Assembly: GCA_037447655.1 (NCBI GenBank)
Contig: JBBHKE010001113.1
Location: 1 to 15,872, forward strand
Origin: Zygnema cylindricum
Taxonomy: Eukaryota; Streptophyta; Zygnematophyceae; Zygnematales; Zygnemataceae
Direction: 5' to 3'
DNA: 15,872 nt
Positions 7,097 to 15,872 of this stretch are shown here, one piece after another; within the stretch, counting starts at the first letter, position 1; the number at the start of each line of letters is the position of its first letter. Under the pieces are notes generated by a model. The model was given only the letters and a program-made list of their open reading frames with translations, did no database searches and was not told the origin of the DNA. The position numbers were made by a program, and so were the translations under genes.

Positions 7097-8862
7097 ATCT
7101 CTCGCTCTCTCTCTCTCCCCCTCTCTCTCTCTCTCCCTCTCTCTCTCTCGCTGTCTTTGTACCTTTCTCTCCCAATCTATCTCTCTCTCTCTCTCATGCT
7201 CTACATCCCTCTCGGATTCTCTCCCTCCCCTCTCATTCAGTCGAATTACAATTTCTCTCCCTCGCTCTCTCTCTTCACCGCCTCTATAATCCCCTCTTTC
7301 CCCCTCTCTCTTTTTCCATCACTTTTCACAACCATCTCTCCCTCCATCTTCCCCTCCCCTAGCCTGACCAGCTTCCTCCCTACTCCTCCCTCTCCCCCTC
7401 TCTCCATGTTATTCTGTTTTATCCTCGCTCTTCCAATTCTTCCCCTCACCCCGACCCCCCTCTCCCCTCTCTCTCCCCTCCCCTCCCCTCCCCTCCCTCC
7501 CTTCCCTCCCTCCCCTCCTTCCTCTCTCCCCTCTCCCTCCCCTCCCCTCCCCTCCCCTCCCTCCCTCCCCTCCCTCCCCTCCCTCCTCTCTCCCTCCCCT
7601 CCCCTCCCTCCCCTCCCTCCTCTCTCCCTCCCCTCCCCTCCCTCCACTCCCCTCCCTCCACTCCCCTCCCTCCCTTTCCCCCCCTCCTCTCCCCTCCTCT
7701 CCCCTCCTTTCGTCCCTCGTCTCCCCTCCCCTCCCTCCTCTCCCCTCCCCTCCCTCCCCTTCCCTCCCTCCCCTCCCTTTCCTCCTTCCCTCCCTTTCCT
7801 CCCTCCTCTCCCTTTCCTCCCTCCTCTCCCCTCCCTGCCTCCCATGAGCCTCTTCTCCTCTTTTAGTAATGAATTATGGAAAACAATTATCCCTCTTCCC
7901 TCCCTCCCTCCCTTCTCCTCACCCCTCTGCCTTTCCCCTCTCTCCATCTCCCCTCTCCCCTTTTATCTCCATCTTCCTCTCTGGCCTCCCTCTCCTCTCT
8001 CCTCTTCCCTCTCTCTCCTCCCCTTTCACTTTCCTTCTCACCCTGCCTATCTCTCCCCATCCCCTCCCTCTCCTTCCTCTTCCTCTACTCTGTCGTCTCT
8101 CTCTCTACTCTCCTTCCCCCTCCCACTCTTCCTCTCCCTCTCCCCCCTCTTCTTGTCCCTTTAACCTCCTCTCTCATTCTCCTCGTCTGTCCCTCTATAC
8201 TCCTCTTCTTCCTCTCCCTCTCTCTCCCTCTATCGCCACTACCCTCACTACTCCATCTCTCTCCCTCTACCTCACTCTCCTCTCTGTCTCCCCCTCTCTC
8301 CTCTCCCTCCTTGCCCTACCTCTCCTCTCCCTCTCCCTCTTACTCTCTGTCTCGCTCTTCTCCCTCCGCTCCCTCTCCCTCCTTTTCCTCTTCCCATCTC
8401 TTCTCTTCCTCTTCCTCTCCCTCCCTTTTCTCTCTCTCCCCCCTCCCTTTCCTCTCCCTCCTCTCCCCTCCCTTACTCTCCTTTCCCTCCCTCTTCTTCC
8501 CTCTTTCCTCTCTCTCTCCCTCCGCCGCCTCCCCTCCCTCTCTTCTCCGTCTCCTTCTCCCTCCCCCCCCTCCTCTTCCTCTAGCTTCTCTTTCCTCTCC
8601 CTCCCTCCTCTCCCTCTCCCTCCTCTCCCTCTCCCTCCTCTCCTCTCATTCCTCTCTTGTCCCCCTCTACCTCTCTCTCTCCATCTCCCTCCTTTCCCTC
8701 CCTCTCTTCTCCCTCTCTCCCCTCTCCTCTCTCTTCCATCCCCCCCTTCTCTCTCCCTCTCGCTCTTTTCCCTCTCCCTCTCTCCCTCTCTATCGCTGCG
8801 CTCCTCTCCTCTCCGCCCTCTCCTCTCCCTCCCCGCCCTCCCCTTCCCTCTCCCTCTCCAGG
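7097..8862 (+). repeat. 1.8-kb homopyrimidine (CT/CCCT) tract
   Basis: The plus strand is nearly all C and T, with rare A/G. The purest part is about 7440-7850 (CCCTCCCTCCC and CCCCTCCCCT units). A short island at about 7862-7890 (around AATGAATTATGG) interrupts it. The minus strand carries dozens of close GGG/GGGG runs, so G-quadruplexes are predicted. Open frames of 230-370 codons on both strands (Ser/Pro/Leu or Gly/Arg/Glu) exist only because CT or GA triplets include no stop codon. Confidence 0.95.
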
Positions 8863-9120
8863 AAAAAAAAATAATAATAATAATTAAAAAATCTCACCAG
8901 AAAAAAAGTGACAGAAAAATATTTCTCCGTTTCCGCAAAATTATACCCACAAATCAGAAAAAAACTCAGACTTAAAAAAACAAAAAAAAAACGTTCGGCA
9001 ATTTCCGATTTTACGTTTTATTCTCGTTTCTAAAACGGTGAAAAAAAAATCGCTTCATTCGTCAGTTTAAAAAAAAAAAAAAAAAAAAAAACAGGAAAAC
9101 AAAAGGAAAGAAAAATAAAT
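8863..9120. other. A-rich segment with (AAT)n and a 23-A run
   Basis: AATAATAATAAT at about 8870-8883, several A8-A10 runs and A23 at 9069-9091. No gene is visible. Confidence 0.85.
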
Positions 9121-9437
9121 AAAAGTGAACAGAAATTCGGCGCCGATTTCAGATTCGTAGGTTTGTCAAAAATCTGACGGTGCGCTAAACGACAAAAAAA
9201 TAAAAGTCGTCACCAATAAACAAAATCGCACGAAACGCACGGATATTCGTACGGAAAGTCAGTCCTTAGGAAAAAACACAACAAATGAAAAAACAGAATA
9301 GAAAAAATAAGAAAGGAAATTAACATTTAAAAAAAAAAAAGAATCGTCGACGGGAATTGGGAGTGTGCGTACGAAGTATTGCGAAAAGTATTTATTTGGA
9401 AAATGTGCGAAAGTCCAGAAAATAGTACAAATTTATA

Positions 9438-9610
9438 GCACGGAATTTTTTGAAAATCGTACGATTAGACCGTATTATATTGTCGCACGGAATTTCTACT
9501 ATGTGAGTTTTCAGCCTCCGGCTCAAAAATCCGCTCGAGAATTCCGTACATCGCACGGAATTCCGTCGGAATCAGAATTTCCGTACGAGTTGTTAAACCG
9601 CACGAAATTC
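9438..9610 (+). repeat. four spaced copies of GCACGGAATT
   Basis: GCACGGAATT occurs at 9438, 9485 and 9553, and GCACGAAATT at 9600. The spacing is 47, 68 and 47 bp. The sequence between copies is only weakly alike. This may be a decayed tandem repeat or spaced sites. Confidence 0.55.
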
Positions 9611-11202
9611 CATACCGGAAACATTTTCAGTGTTCGCACTTTTTATTGATAGGATGTTTGCTGAAATTTTATTCGAGGCATCCGCAATTTCCGGAACTAA
9701 TAGCAAAAAAAAAAAGTCAAAAAGTCAAAATCTCTCCTTATAAAAAATTATAACCACAGATACGTGACAGCACGTGTCAATTTCCTCACAGGGAAAAAAA
9801 AAGTTGGTTTCAAACGTACGGAATACTCGTTAAATCACGTACATATTCGTAAAGCATCCAAAAATGTGTACTATCTAAATAAATGTAACAATAGTCCATC
9901 CGTACTACGTGTGACAACGCAGCATGTACGGTATATTTTGTCGGTTTTGCCCGCACGTCTTGAAGATTTCGAACCAGCACTATTTAAAGATCTTTTGCTT
10001 CATCCGTACGATTCTAGGGTTTGCGATGTACGTCATTGACGCCATATAAAGTACGAAGAAACGCACCAAAATTATTGCCTAAGAGTGGACCAGGTAGGGG
10101 TGTACGGAAACTGAGCGACTTTCCGTACTTCGGTGACACGTTTTTGTGGAACATAAGCTGACAGTTAACAAAAACCAAAAAAACCGTACGGGTGAATGGA
10201 ATCCGTACAGTGCCGTGCCCGACAGACTTATCGGATTTCTGGAATTCGCACGTGCAAACGCACGGGAAGTAAAACTTGTTTGTTTTTTGCGAGAAAGCAT
10301 TCGACAAGACAGTTTAGAAAAAGGACAAAAGAGACAAAAAGTTTACCGAATTTTTTGGCCTATTGAAAGGCTGCCGTACGGATAAACCGGACGCGGACGA
10401 GATAGATTCCATTAAAACAAAATCATAGCCACGTATTCTAGGTAACGACAAAATAACACGTGGGTTCAAATGGTAGGATACACTCAGGAAGAGACGCGTA
10501 CTTTGCCATAAGCTGGTACACTTGTCGTATTCCGTACCTCAGCATCCGGCCGAATTTTGTCACAAAACGACAATATGCCGCCCGGAAAAAGATTCTGGGC
10601 GGGAAATGCCTGTCGCAGTTCGCTGAAGCTTCTCCTGATGACGCCAAATGACGTTCATCTCCGCCTAGAAGGTTTATCTAAACCGGTCGTATCTTTGTTT
10701 CAACGTGGAATTTCTGGGGCAGGCCTCATCGTACAGCCAAGATCTACGTGTCAATAATTTACGCCCCTAAAGAACCTGTTTTTTGTCGTTTATTTCGTCT
10801 GCCATTGAAATAGCACACGTGTGCAATTGAAAACTGGGTTCCGTACATTGGACACGTAGGGACAAAGTTCCCCACGGGATTGGGACCTGATACTCCATAT
10901 GGCAAAAAGTGTACGGAACTCACTCAACGCAATCCGTACATTAATCTCATCCCCCACACGCTTGATTGAAATTTTTGGACCACTATTCGGAGTCTACTCA
11001 AATTTGGCGTTTTGCTAGTATCATGATGCGAAACAACAACGAAAAAGACAAAAAAAATACATAAAAACGTAAAAAACTAAAAATGGAAATTATAATAAAA
11101 ACAAAAAAAACACTTGTTCAGAAAATTAGCTTGCCAGCTTGCTTGCCTCTCATTTTGTTTTGTGTCGCATTACATTACTACAAGGGCAAATGTCCACTGT
11201 AC

Positions 11203-11250
11203 GGAGAGCCTTTGTGTTTTGTCGTATGTAATGATAGTGAAGGACTCTCC
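11203..11250. repeat. inverted repeat GGAGAGCCTT / AAGGACTCTCC
   Basis: Arms at 11203-11212 and 11240-11250 are complementary apart from one inserted base. A related copy, AAGGGCTCTCCGTTAC, lies at 11773-11788, so this motif is dispersed locally. Confidence 0.5.
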
Positions 11251-11288
11251 ATTAGATGTTGAAAATAGAACGCAAACATGATCATAGG

Positions 11289-11343
11289 GTAATTAGTCAT
11301 TACTAATTACGATATCAAAGATTTACCGTAGTTTTGCGGTAAA
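11289..11343. repeat. two adjacent short hairpins
   Basis: GTAATTAGT-CATT-ACTAATTAC (11289-11310) is a perfect 9-bp stem with a 4-nt loop. TTTACCG (11322-11328) and CGGTAAA (11337-11343) form a perfect 7-bp stem with an 8-nt loop. Neither is followed by a T-run typical of a terminator. Confidence 0.55.
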
Positions 11344-12035
11344 AAGTACATACCGTACAAATATAAAGGAAAATTATCGTACGATATGCCCGGAAAATGA
11401 ACGATTTATGTACGATTTGCCCTCGCCTTAAAAAAAAACATTTTTTTTCATGGTAATTACTGCATCAAATATATTTTTTGCACTGTCATTGTCACATCCT
11501 TTTAAAGTACACGTGACACTATTATTCGTTTTTGTCTTTTTCAGTAGAATTTGAAATAGACTGTGCATTCCCTTCCCGGGATCGGGGATGTGACAACTTC
11601 AAGAATCTGGGGCCTACAAACGACATAATTTTTTGAACGCATGCCACGTGTTCGTCTTTGGCTGGTCACGCTCCCTAACGAAGAAATAAGTGTTATTTTT
11701 TTTGTTTTTAGGGTTTTATAGAAGGAAAGTCTTTTTTTGCTTGCGGGTTTTTTAACTTTTTTTGAGCTAACGAAGGGCTCTCCGTTACTTTCGACATTTG
11801 CAATATTTATTTGTCGTTTTGTGGTTTGTTTTAGAACTTTCGGTAGAGGACAAAAAAAAGTTTCCTCTTTAGGGTAATCACATTGAAAAACTTGTCGTAA
11901 TGTCGAGGCTGAATCGTACACTTTTTAGGGTATCCGTACGCATTACGCATTAATTAATAAAATACGGATGCCCACACCTTTTTCGTACAAACTGGCAATC
12001 TGGACAATTTTGATGCTCTCAATTTCTTAATGCAA

Positions 12036-12119
12036 TTAGGGTTTTTTAAATTCTAATTTATTTTTAGGATTTTATTAATTCTAATTTATTTTTAGGGTTT
12101 TTTTAATTCTAATTTATTT
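12036..12119 (+). repeat. three 28-bp tandem units beginning TTAGGG/TTAGGA
   Basis: Units start at 12036, 12064 and 12092. Each begins TTAGG, runs through a T-rich middle and ends TTCTAATTTATTT. The period is exactly 28 and there are only a few substitutions between units. The TTAGGGTTT-like start echoes the plant telomere repeat, but the rest of the unit does not. Confidence 0.9.
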
Positions 12120-12249
12120 GAATCCGAAGCGAGAGTTCCCCAAAAACCAAACGGCCCAACCAATGAACAAGCGAGATTTAAGAAAAAAAAAATAACATTT
12201 TCCTGCTGCCCGAATGCCGCCCTCTTTCCGTCGTTTTGAACTTTTGTAC

Positions 12250-12525
12250 TTTCAGATATCTTGCGCATTTAAGCCATTTCTGTACTTTTGTACTTTCAGT
12301 CCAAATTTTTTGAAGTCAATATACAGCGCTGATACGGCTGCTTCCGGGAATCCCTGATGGAACCTTTCCCAGATCCTGCTGTTTGACCATGACGTCATCC
12401 AAATAAGACACGACGTCATCATTATCGCCTGTTGGCCGCCCAGCAACCATTTTTAACCGGTAACCAAAAACTGTACTTTTTTGCCGCCCGTGAAGTTTCA
12501 CTGACAGGTCAGAGAATAGACCCAC
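12250..12525 (-). pseudogene. very weak reverse-transcriptase-like fragment
   Basis: On the minus strand one frame reads VVSYLDDVMVKQQDLGK (about 12370-12420) and an overlapping frame reads DFKKFGLKVQK (about 12280-12315). YLDD followed by a GLK..K block resembles the catalytic core and following segment of gypsy-type reverse transcriptase. The flanking residues do not obviously fit, a frame change is needed between the two pieces, and the DD codons fall within TGACGTCA-type repeats, so chance is a serious alternative. Confidence 0.15.
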
Positions 12526-13550
12526 GCTTGTCGTTTGGGAAATGTTGACGTCATACTATCGTCAGTGACAGAAAAGCGTACGCAAATATTGTGGTTGGAA
12601 CCAGCAGCAGTCCGAGAAGTACAGAAGCGTACGGAATTATAGTACAATTGGGACACCTAAAAAAATATAGCATTTGATAAAAACAACCTACGAGACACAT
12701 CATAACTAGAGTACACGTGCAGATAACTCCTACACGACAAAAACAAAAACGTCATAAGGTGCGAGAGAGCGTATTTAGCACGTGTGAGTCAACTGTGTAC
12801 GACAGGAATTTGCCGAATGCTTCTGTACGGATCTCTCAATAATGCCATCCCGAACAACAACTAAATTTGAACACGCGTATTTACCGTACACATATGTAGG
12901 ATGAGTCCTTGGTTTGTACTTTTCTATAAGGACGCTGTGTTCCGGCAACCAGAATTGTTATCCGTACGACAGCGCAGCACCGCATCCTGACAGAATTTCT
13001 CTTTGTCGGAGTGGACAAATCCGAAATCCGTACAAAAAGCCACGTCATGCATGTACAATGAAAAGTCCGGAAGAATCGCGCTCTCCCATTGGCCAGAAGA
13101 ACGTCCGCCCAGTTGTCTTGCTAGGCTGTACTGACTGAACAGAAAGTTTGTCAATTAGGTCACGTCTCCTCCGGATCCACTCCAGAATCTACAAATCAAC
13201 GGTATAGATTGACTTTCAGGAGGATAAAGACAATTTTTTACGGTCAGGATTTAGTTAGGTAAGATTTGCGACGGCTCTGCTGACCATGCGACGGTACATA
13301 CGACTTTTTTTTTTTACGCATTTGTCGTCTTGTCGATGAGTACAGAAATGAAGTTTTTAGGCTTATCCATTCCGTACAGTACTTCATAAACCCGAACGTA
13401 AAAAGAAGTGGATTTTTTACCTTAATAACGTCTAGATATATTTAATTATTTACCTCAACTAAAATTACTAAACAAAAATTCATTTTCGGTTTTGTTTTTT
13501 ATGTGCAAGCGTGGAAGTTCGTTATTGTCAGGCTGACGGGGATTCGCTCG

Positions 13551-13933
13551 GCTGAATGACCAATGAAAAGCCTCCTCGACAATCTTTCTGGACTCTTTTC
13601 GGTCCGGCAAATCAAATCTTCGCCACGGCACACCGCCAAGCCGCCGTACATTCCGAGGCTCCGCCAATCAGGAGCCGAAAGCGGTCAATTCGGAGCCGTT
13701 CCAATAAACGTTTAATCAATAATGATTTAATGATTAAATTAATTCCAATGATTGATCAAATCTGACCGTCCAGATACGATTCTGCGACCATCCTACCGCG
13801 TAAAGTACAATCTTCGGCGGATAAAAAGTACAATCCCTATCCACCTAATTACGTACCGGATCCACATACCACCGAACCACCAAACCGCCGCCGCAAATGG
13901 AGCCTCGAGACTTCATCGGCGGCAAATAGAGGC
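13551..13933 (+). promoter_or_regulatory. GC-richer, promoter-like segment before the right-hand CT tract
   Basis: This part is less AT-rich than its left flank and contains CCAAT elements (CCAATGAAAA at 13560; CCGCCAATCAG at 13661), GCCGCC-type motifs and CGG repeats. A long CT-rich stretch follows, the same order (mixed DNA, then CT-rich on the sense strand) as in many plant promoters and leaders. A gene to the right of the window, on the plus strand, is possible. No TATA box is obvious. Confidence 0.25.
13897..13929 (+). CDS. short open frame with strong start context (possible uORF)
   Basis: ATG at 13897 sits in a favourable context (A at -3, G at +4) and encodes M-E-P-R-D-F-I-G-G-K before TAG at 13927-13929. 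It could be an upstream ORF or the start of a first exon with an unseen splice. There is no independent support. Confidence 0.15.
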   Translation: MEPRDFIGGK

Positions 13934-13969
13934 ATGATCAGCCGGTACCAACTTCGTCAACCATCATCT

Positions 13970-15872
13970 CCGCCCCTCCCTCTCTCTCCTTCTCTCTTTC
14001 AACCTCTCTTCCTCTCTTTTACCCTCTCCTTCTCCCTCTCTCTTTCTCTCCCTCTTTCTCTCCCTCTTCCTCTCCCTCTCCCTCTTCCGCTCCCTCTCCT
14101 CCTCCCGCTTCCTCTCCCTCTCTCTCTCTTTTTCTCTCTATCTCCCTCTCTCTCTTTCTCTCTCCCTCTCTCCCTCTCTCTTTCTCTCACTCTGTCTTTC
14201 TTTCTCTCTTTCTCCTTCTCTCCCTTTCTCATTTTTTCTCTTTTAGTCTCACCATCTCTATCCCCTATCCCCCACTCCCACTCCCTATCTCTCTCTCTCT
14301 CTTTCTCTCCCTTTCCTTGTGTGAATTTCTACGTTCACTTACTTAGCTCTTCTTTCTCCCGCCCTCCCTTCCTACCTCTCCTATCCTATTTCTCTATCTC
14401 TCTTCTCCTATGTTTTCCTCACAATTCTCCCCCCTCTCCCTGCCGTCTCTCTCTTCTAGATATGTTATGCCCTCTTTCCTCTCCCCTCGTCCCTTCCCTC
14501 ATATATAGCTATCTCTCTCCCTCTTCCACTTTCTCACTCTCATACCCTCTTACTCCCTTTCTCTCGCTCTACTACTCTCTCTTTCACTAATTCTCTCCCT
14601 CTCCCTCTTCTCCCGTATCTCCATTGCCAACCCATCTTATTTCTTCAATCACTCAATCCCCATTAGTAATCCACTTCCTCTTATCCCTCTTCTTCCCCCT
14701 ATACCTTTCTCATTTTTTATTTAGCTCTACAATATTCCTCTCTACAATCCCCCTCTCCCTCTTTCTCCCCCTCTTCCTCACCCACCCCATCTCCCTATCC
14801 CTACATCCAATCCTCTCTCTCACCCACGCCCTCACTCTACCTCACCCTCTCCCTCTCCCTCGAGACACAACCCTCTCTCTTGCCCACTCCCACTCCCGCT
14901 TATTCTTCCTCTTCCTCTCTCTCTCTCCCTCCCCCACTCCTATTACCCTCCATCTTCCTCTCTATTTAGATAGAGCTAAAGAGAGTCAGTTTCTATCAAC
15001 TCCCTTCCCTCTTACTCTCTCTCACCCTCTCCCACGCGCACTCCCTCTCCCTCTACCTCTCTTACTCCCACTCCTCCCTCTCCCTATCCCTCCCTCTCCC
15101 TTTCCCTCTTTCTCACCCTCTCCCACTCCCCCACCCTTTCCCTCTCTTTCTCCCTCTCCCTCACGCCCTCTCACTCTTCCTCTCTCTCCCTCTCTTTCTC
15201 CCACTACCTCACCCTTTCCCTATCCTCCTCTCTCCCCCTATTACTCCCTCTCCCTGGCCCTGTTCCTCTCTCTACCTCTCCCACTCTCTCCCATTCCCCC
15301 TCCCTCTTCCTCTTCCTATCCAACTCCCTCTTTCTCAATCTACCTTGCACTCGCCCACTCCCTATCCCCCTCTCCCTCTTCCTCGCCCCCTCCGTCTCCA
15401 CTCCATCTCCCTCTATCTCCCCCTCGCTACCTCTCCCTCTCCTTTCCTTCCTCCTACCTCTCCTTCCCTTACTCCTTCCTCCCTCTTCCTCGCACTCTCC
15501 CTCTCCCTCTCCTTCCCTTACTTCTCCCTCTCCCACTTCGTCCCCCTCTACCAAACCATCCTTCTATCTCTCCCTCGTCTTTATCCTCGCCCTCATCCTT
15601 TCCCTTCCCCTCTTCCTCTCCCAATTCCCCTCTCTCTCCCAATCCCTCTTCCTCTTCCTCTACCGCTTTTTCTTACTCCCTCTCCCTCTCCACCCCTTCT
15701 CCCTCTCCCTCTCGATATCCCTATCCCTCTCCCTCTCCATCTCCTTGCCCTCTCCCTCTCCCTCCCTCTCACTCTTAGTATCCCTCTCCCCTCTCCTCTC
15801 TCTCTTCCTCTCCCAATCCCTATTTCTCTCCCCCCTCCCTCTCCCTCTCCCTCTCCCTCTCCTCTCCAACTC
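13970..15872 (+). repeat. 1.9-kb CT-rich tract running to the window edge
   Basis: The plus strand is dominated by CTCTCC/CCCTCT units, less pure than the 7.1-8.9 kb tract, with scattered A-containing islands (14240-14270, 14320-14345, 14460-14520, 14630-14720, 14960-15000). The open frames at 13934-14590 and 14624-15778 consist of Ser, Leu, Pro and Phe and have no domain, so they are not annotated as genes. Confidence 0.9.

Larger units (their letters stand above)
9121..13550. other. GTAC-rich non-coding region
   Basis: About 4.4 kb with no credible gene. Its mark is a high density of CCGTAC, CGTACG and GTACGG: in 9901-10200 I count eight GTAC (at 9902, 9926, 10006, 10028, 10051, 10102, 10124, 10185), where about one is expected by chance. 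ACGTG/CACGTG elements are also frequent (9775, 10458, 10814, 11644, 12780). Open frames of 60-130 codons lack family motifs and several lack an ATG. Confidence 0.6.

Noticed and set aside
7157-8975. Long open frames (230-370 codons) on both strands
   Set aside because: They are products of homopyrimidine/homopurine DNA, in which stop codons cannot occur. They encode only Ser/Pro/Leu/Phe or Gly/Arg/Glu and have no domain.
10285-10316. Plus-strand CEKAFDKTV resembling the LINE reverse transcriptase KAFD motif
   Set aside because: Only about nine residues before a stop, with nothing supporting on either side.
11541-11921. 126-codon minus-strand frame, Lys/Arg-rich
   Set aside because: It begins at GTG right after a stop, not ATG. 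No domain or splice context is seen, and one frame of this length is not surprising in 4.4 kb of non-coding DNA. I could not exclude an exon.
13455-13667. Minus-strand 70-codon frame (AEPRNVRRLGGVPWRRFDLP)
   Set aside because: It has no ATG start and no recognisable family, and the sequence contains CCAAT-type promoter motifs instead.
13934-15778. Open frames of 218 and 384 codons
   Set aside because: Same reason: CT-rich low-complexity sequence, no recognisable motif, and opposite-strand frames equally open.

Overview
The window comes from a plant-type (streptophyte) nuclear genome. It holds GT-AG introns, long AT-rich and homopyrimidine intergenic tracts, plant telomere-like CCCTAAA/TTAGGG scraps, and one clearly recognisable plant-specific gene: a BES1/BZR1-family brassinosteroid-pathway transcription factor on the minus strand. 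I cannot place the species. The unusual gene structure and the GTAC-rich intergenic DNA do not point to any flowering plant I know, so a bryophyte, fern, lycophyte or charophyte are all open.

Layout. At 1-186 there may be the last coding bases of an unidentified plus-strand gene with a 48-nt intron. The stretch 187-1797 is AT-rich and has an imperfect direct duplication near 1003-1230. At 1798-2085 a tRNA-like sequence (box A, box B) is split by a 212-bp inverted-repeat element flanked by AGT on both sides. Short repeats, palindromes and AT-rich DNA follow to about 3600, then GATC and CCCTAAA-like arrays in the 3' region of the BES1/BZR1 gene.

The gene runs right to left over 6587-3777 as three exons. 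Exon 1 (6587-6275) has a Gly-rich N-terminus and the first half of the DNA-binding domain. Exon 2 (5314-5234) has the second half. Exon 3 (about 4667-3777) is Asn/Gly-rich and ends in the family's C-terminal LELTL (EAR) motif. Exon 1 carries one extra G, at 6338-6340, inside the basic motif. It shifts the frame and creates a stop within exon 1, so as written the gene is broken (pseudogene, allele or sequencing error), although everything downstream is intact.

Upstream of the gene, the plus strand is purine-rich at 6588-6835 and then switches to about 1.8 kb of nearly pure pyrimidine at 7097-8862, with strong G-quadruplex potential on the minus strand. From about 9.1 to 13.5 kb there is non-coding DNA unusually dense in the palindrome GTAC (mostly CCGTAC/CGTACG), with several small repeats and hairpins and one very weak reverse-transcriptase-like fragment. 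From about 13.97 kb to the end there is a second very long CT-rich tract, preceded by a short GC-richer, promoter-like segment. The long open frames in the CT and GA tracts are low-complexity artefacts. I found no convincing new multi-gene system. The most notable items are the frameshifted, divergent BES1/BZR1 gene, the element-split tRNA-like locus, the GTAC-dense DNA and the strand-switching homopurine/homopyrimidine tracts.
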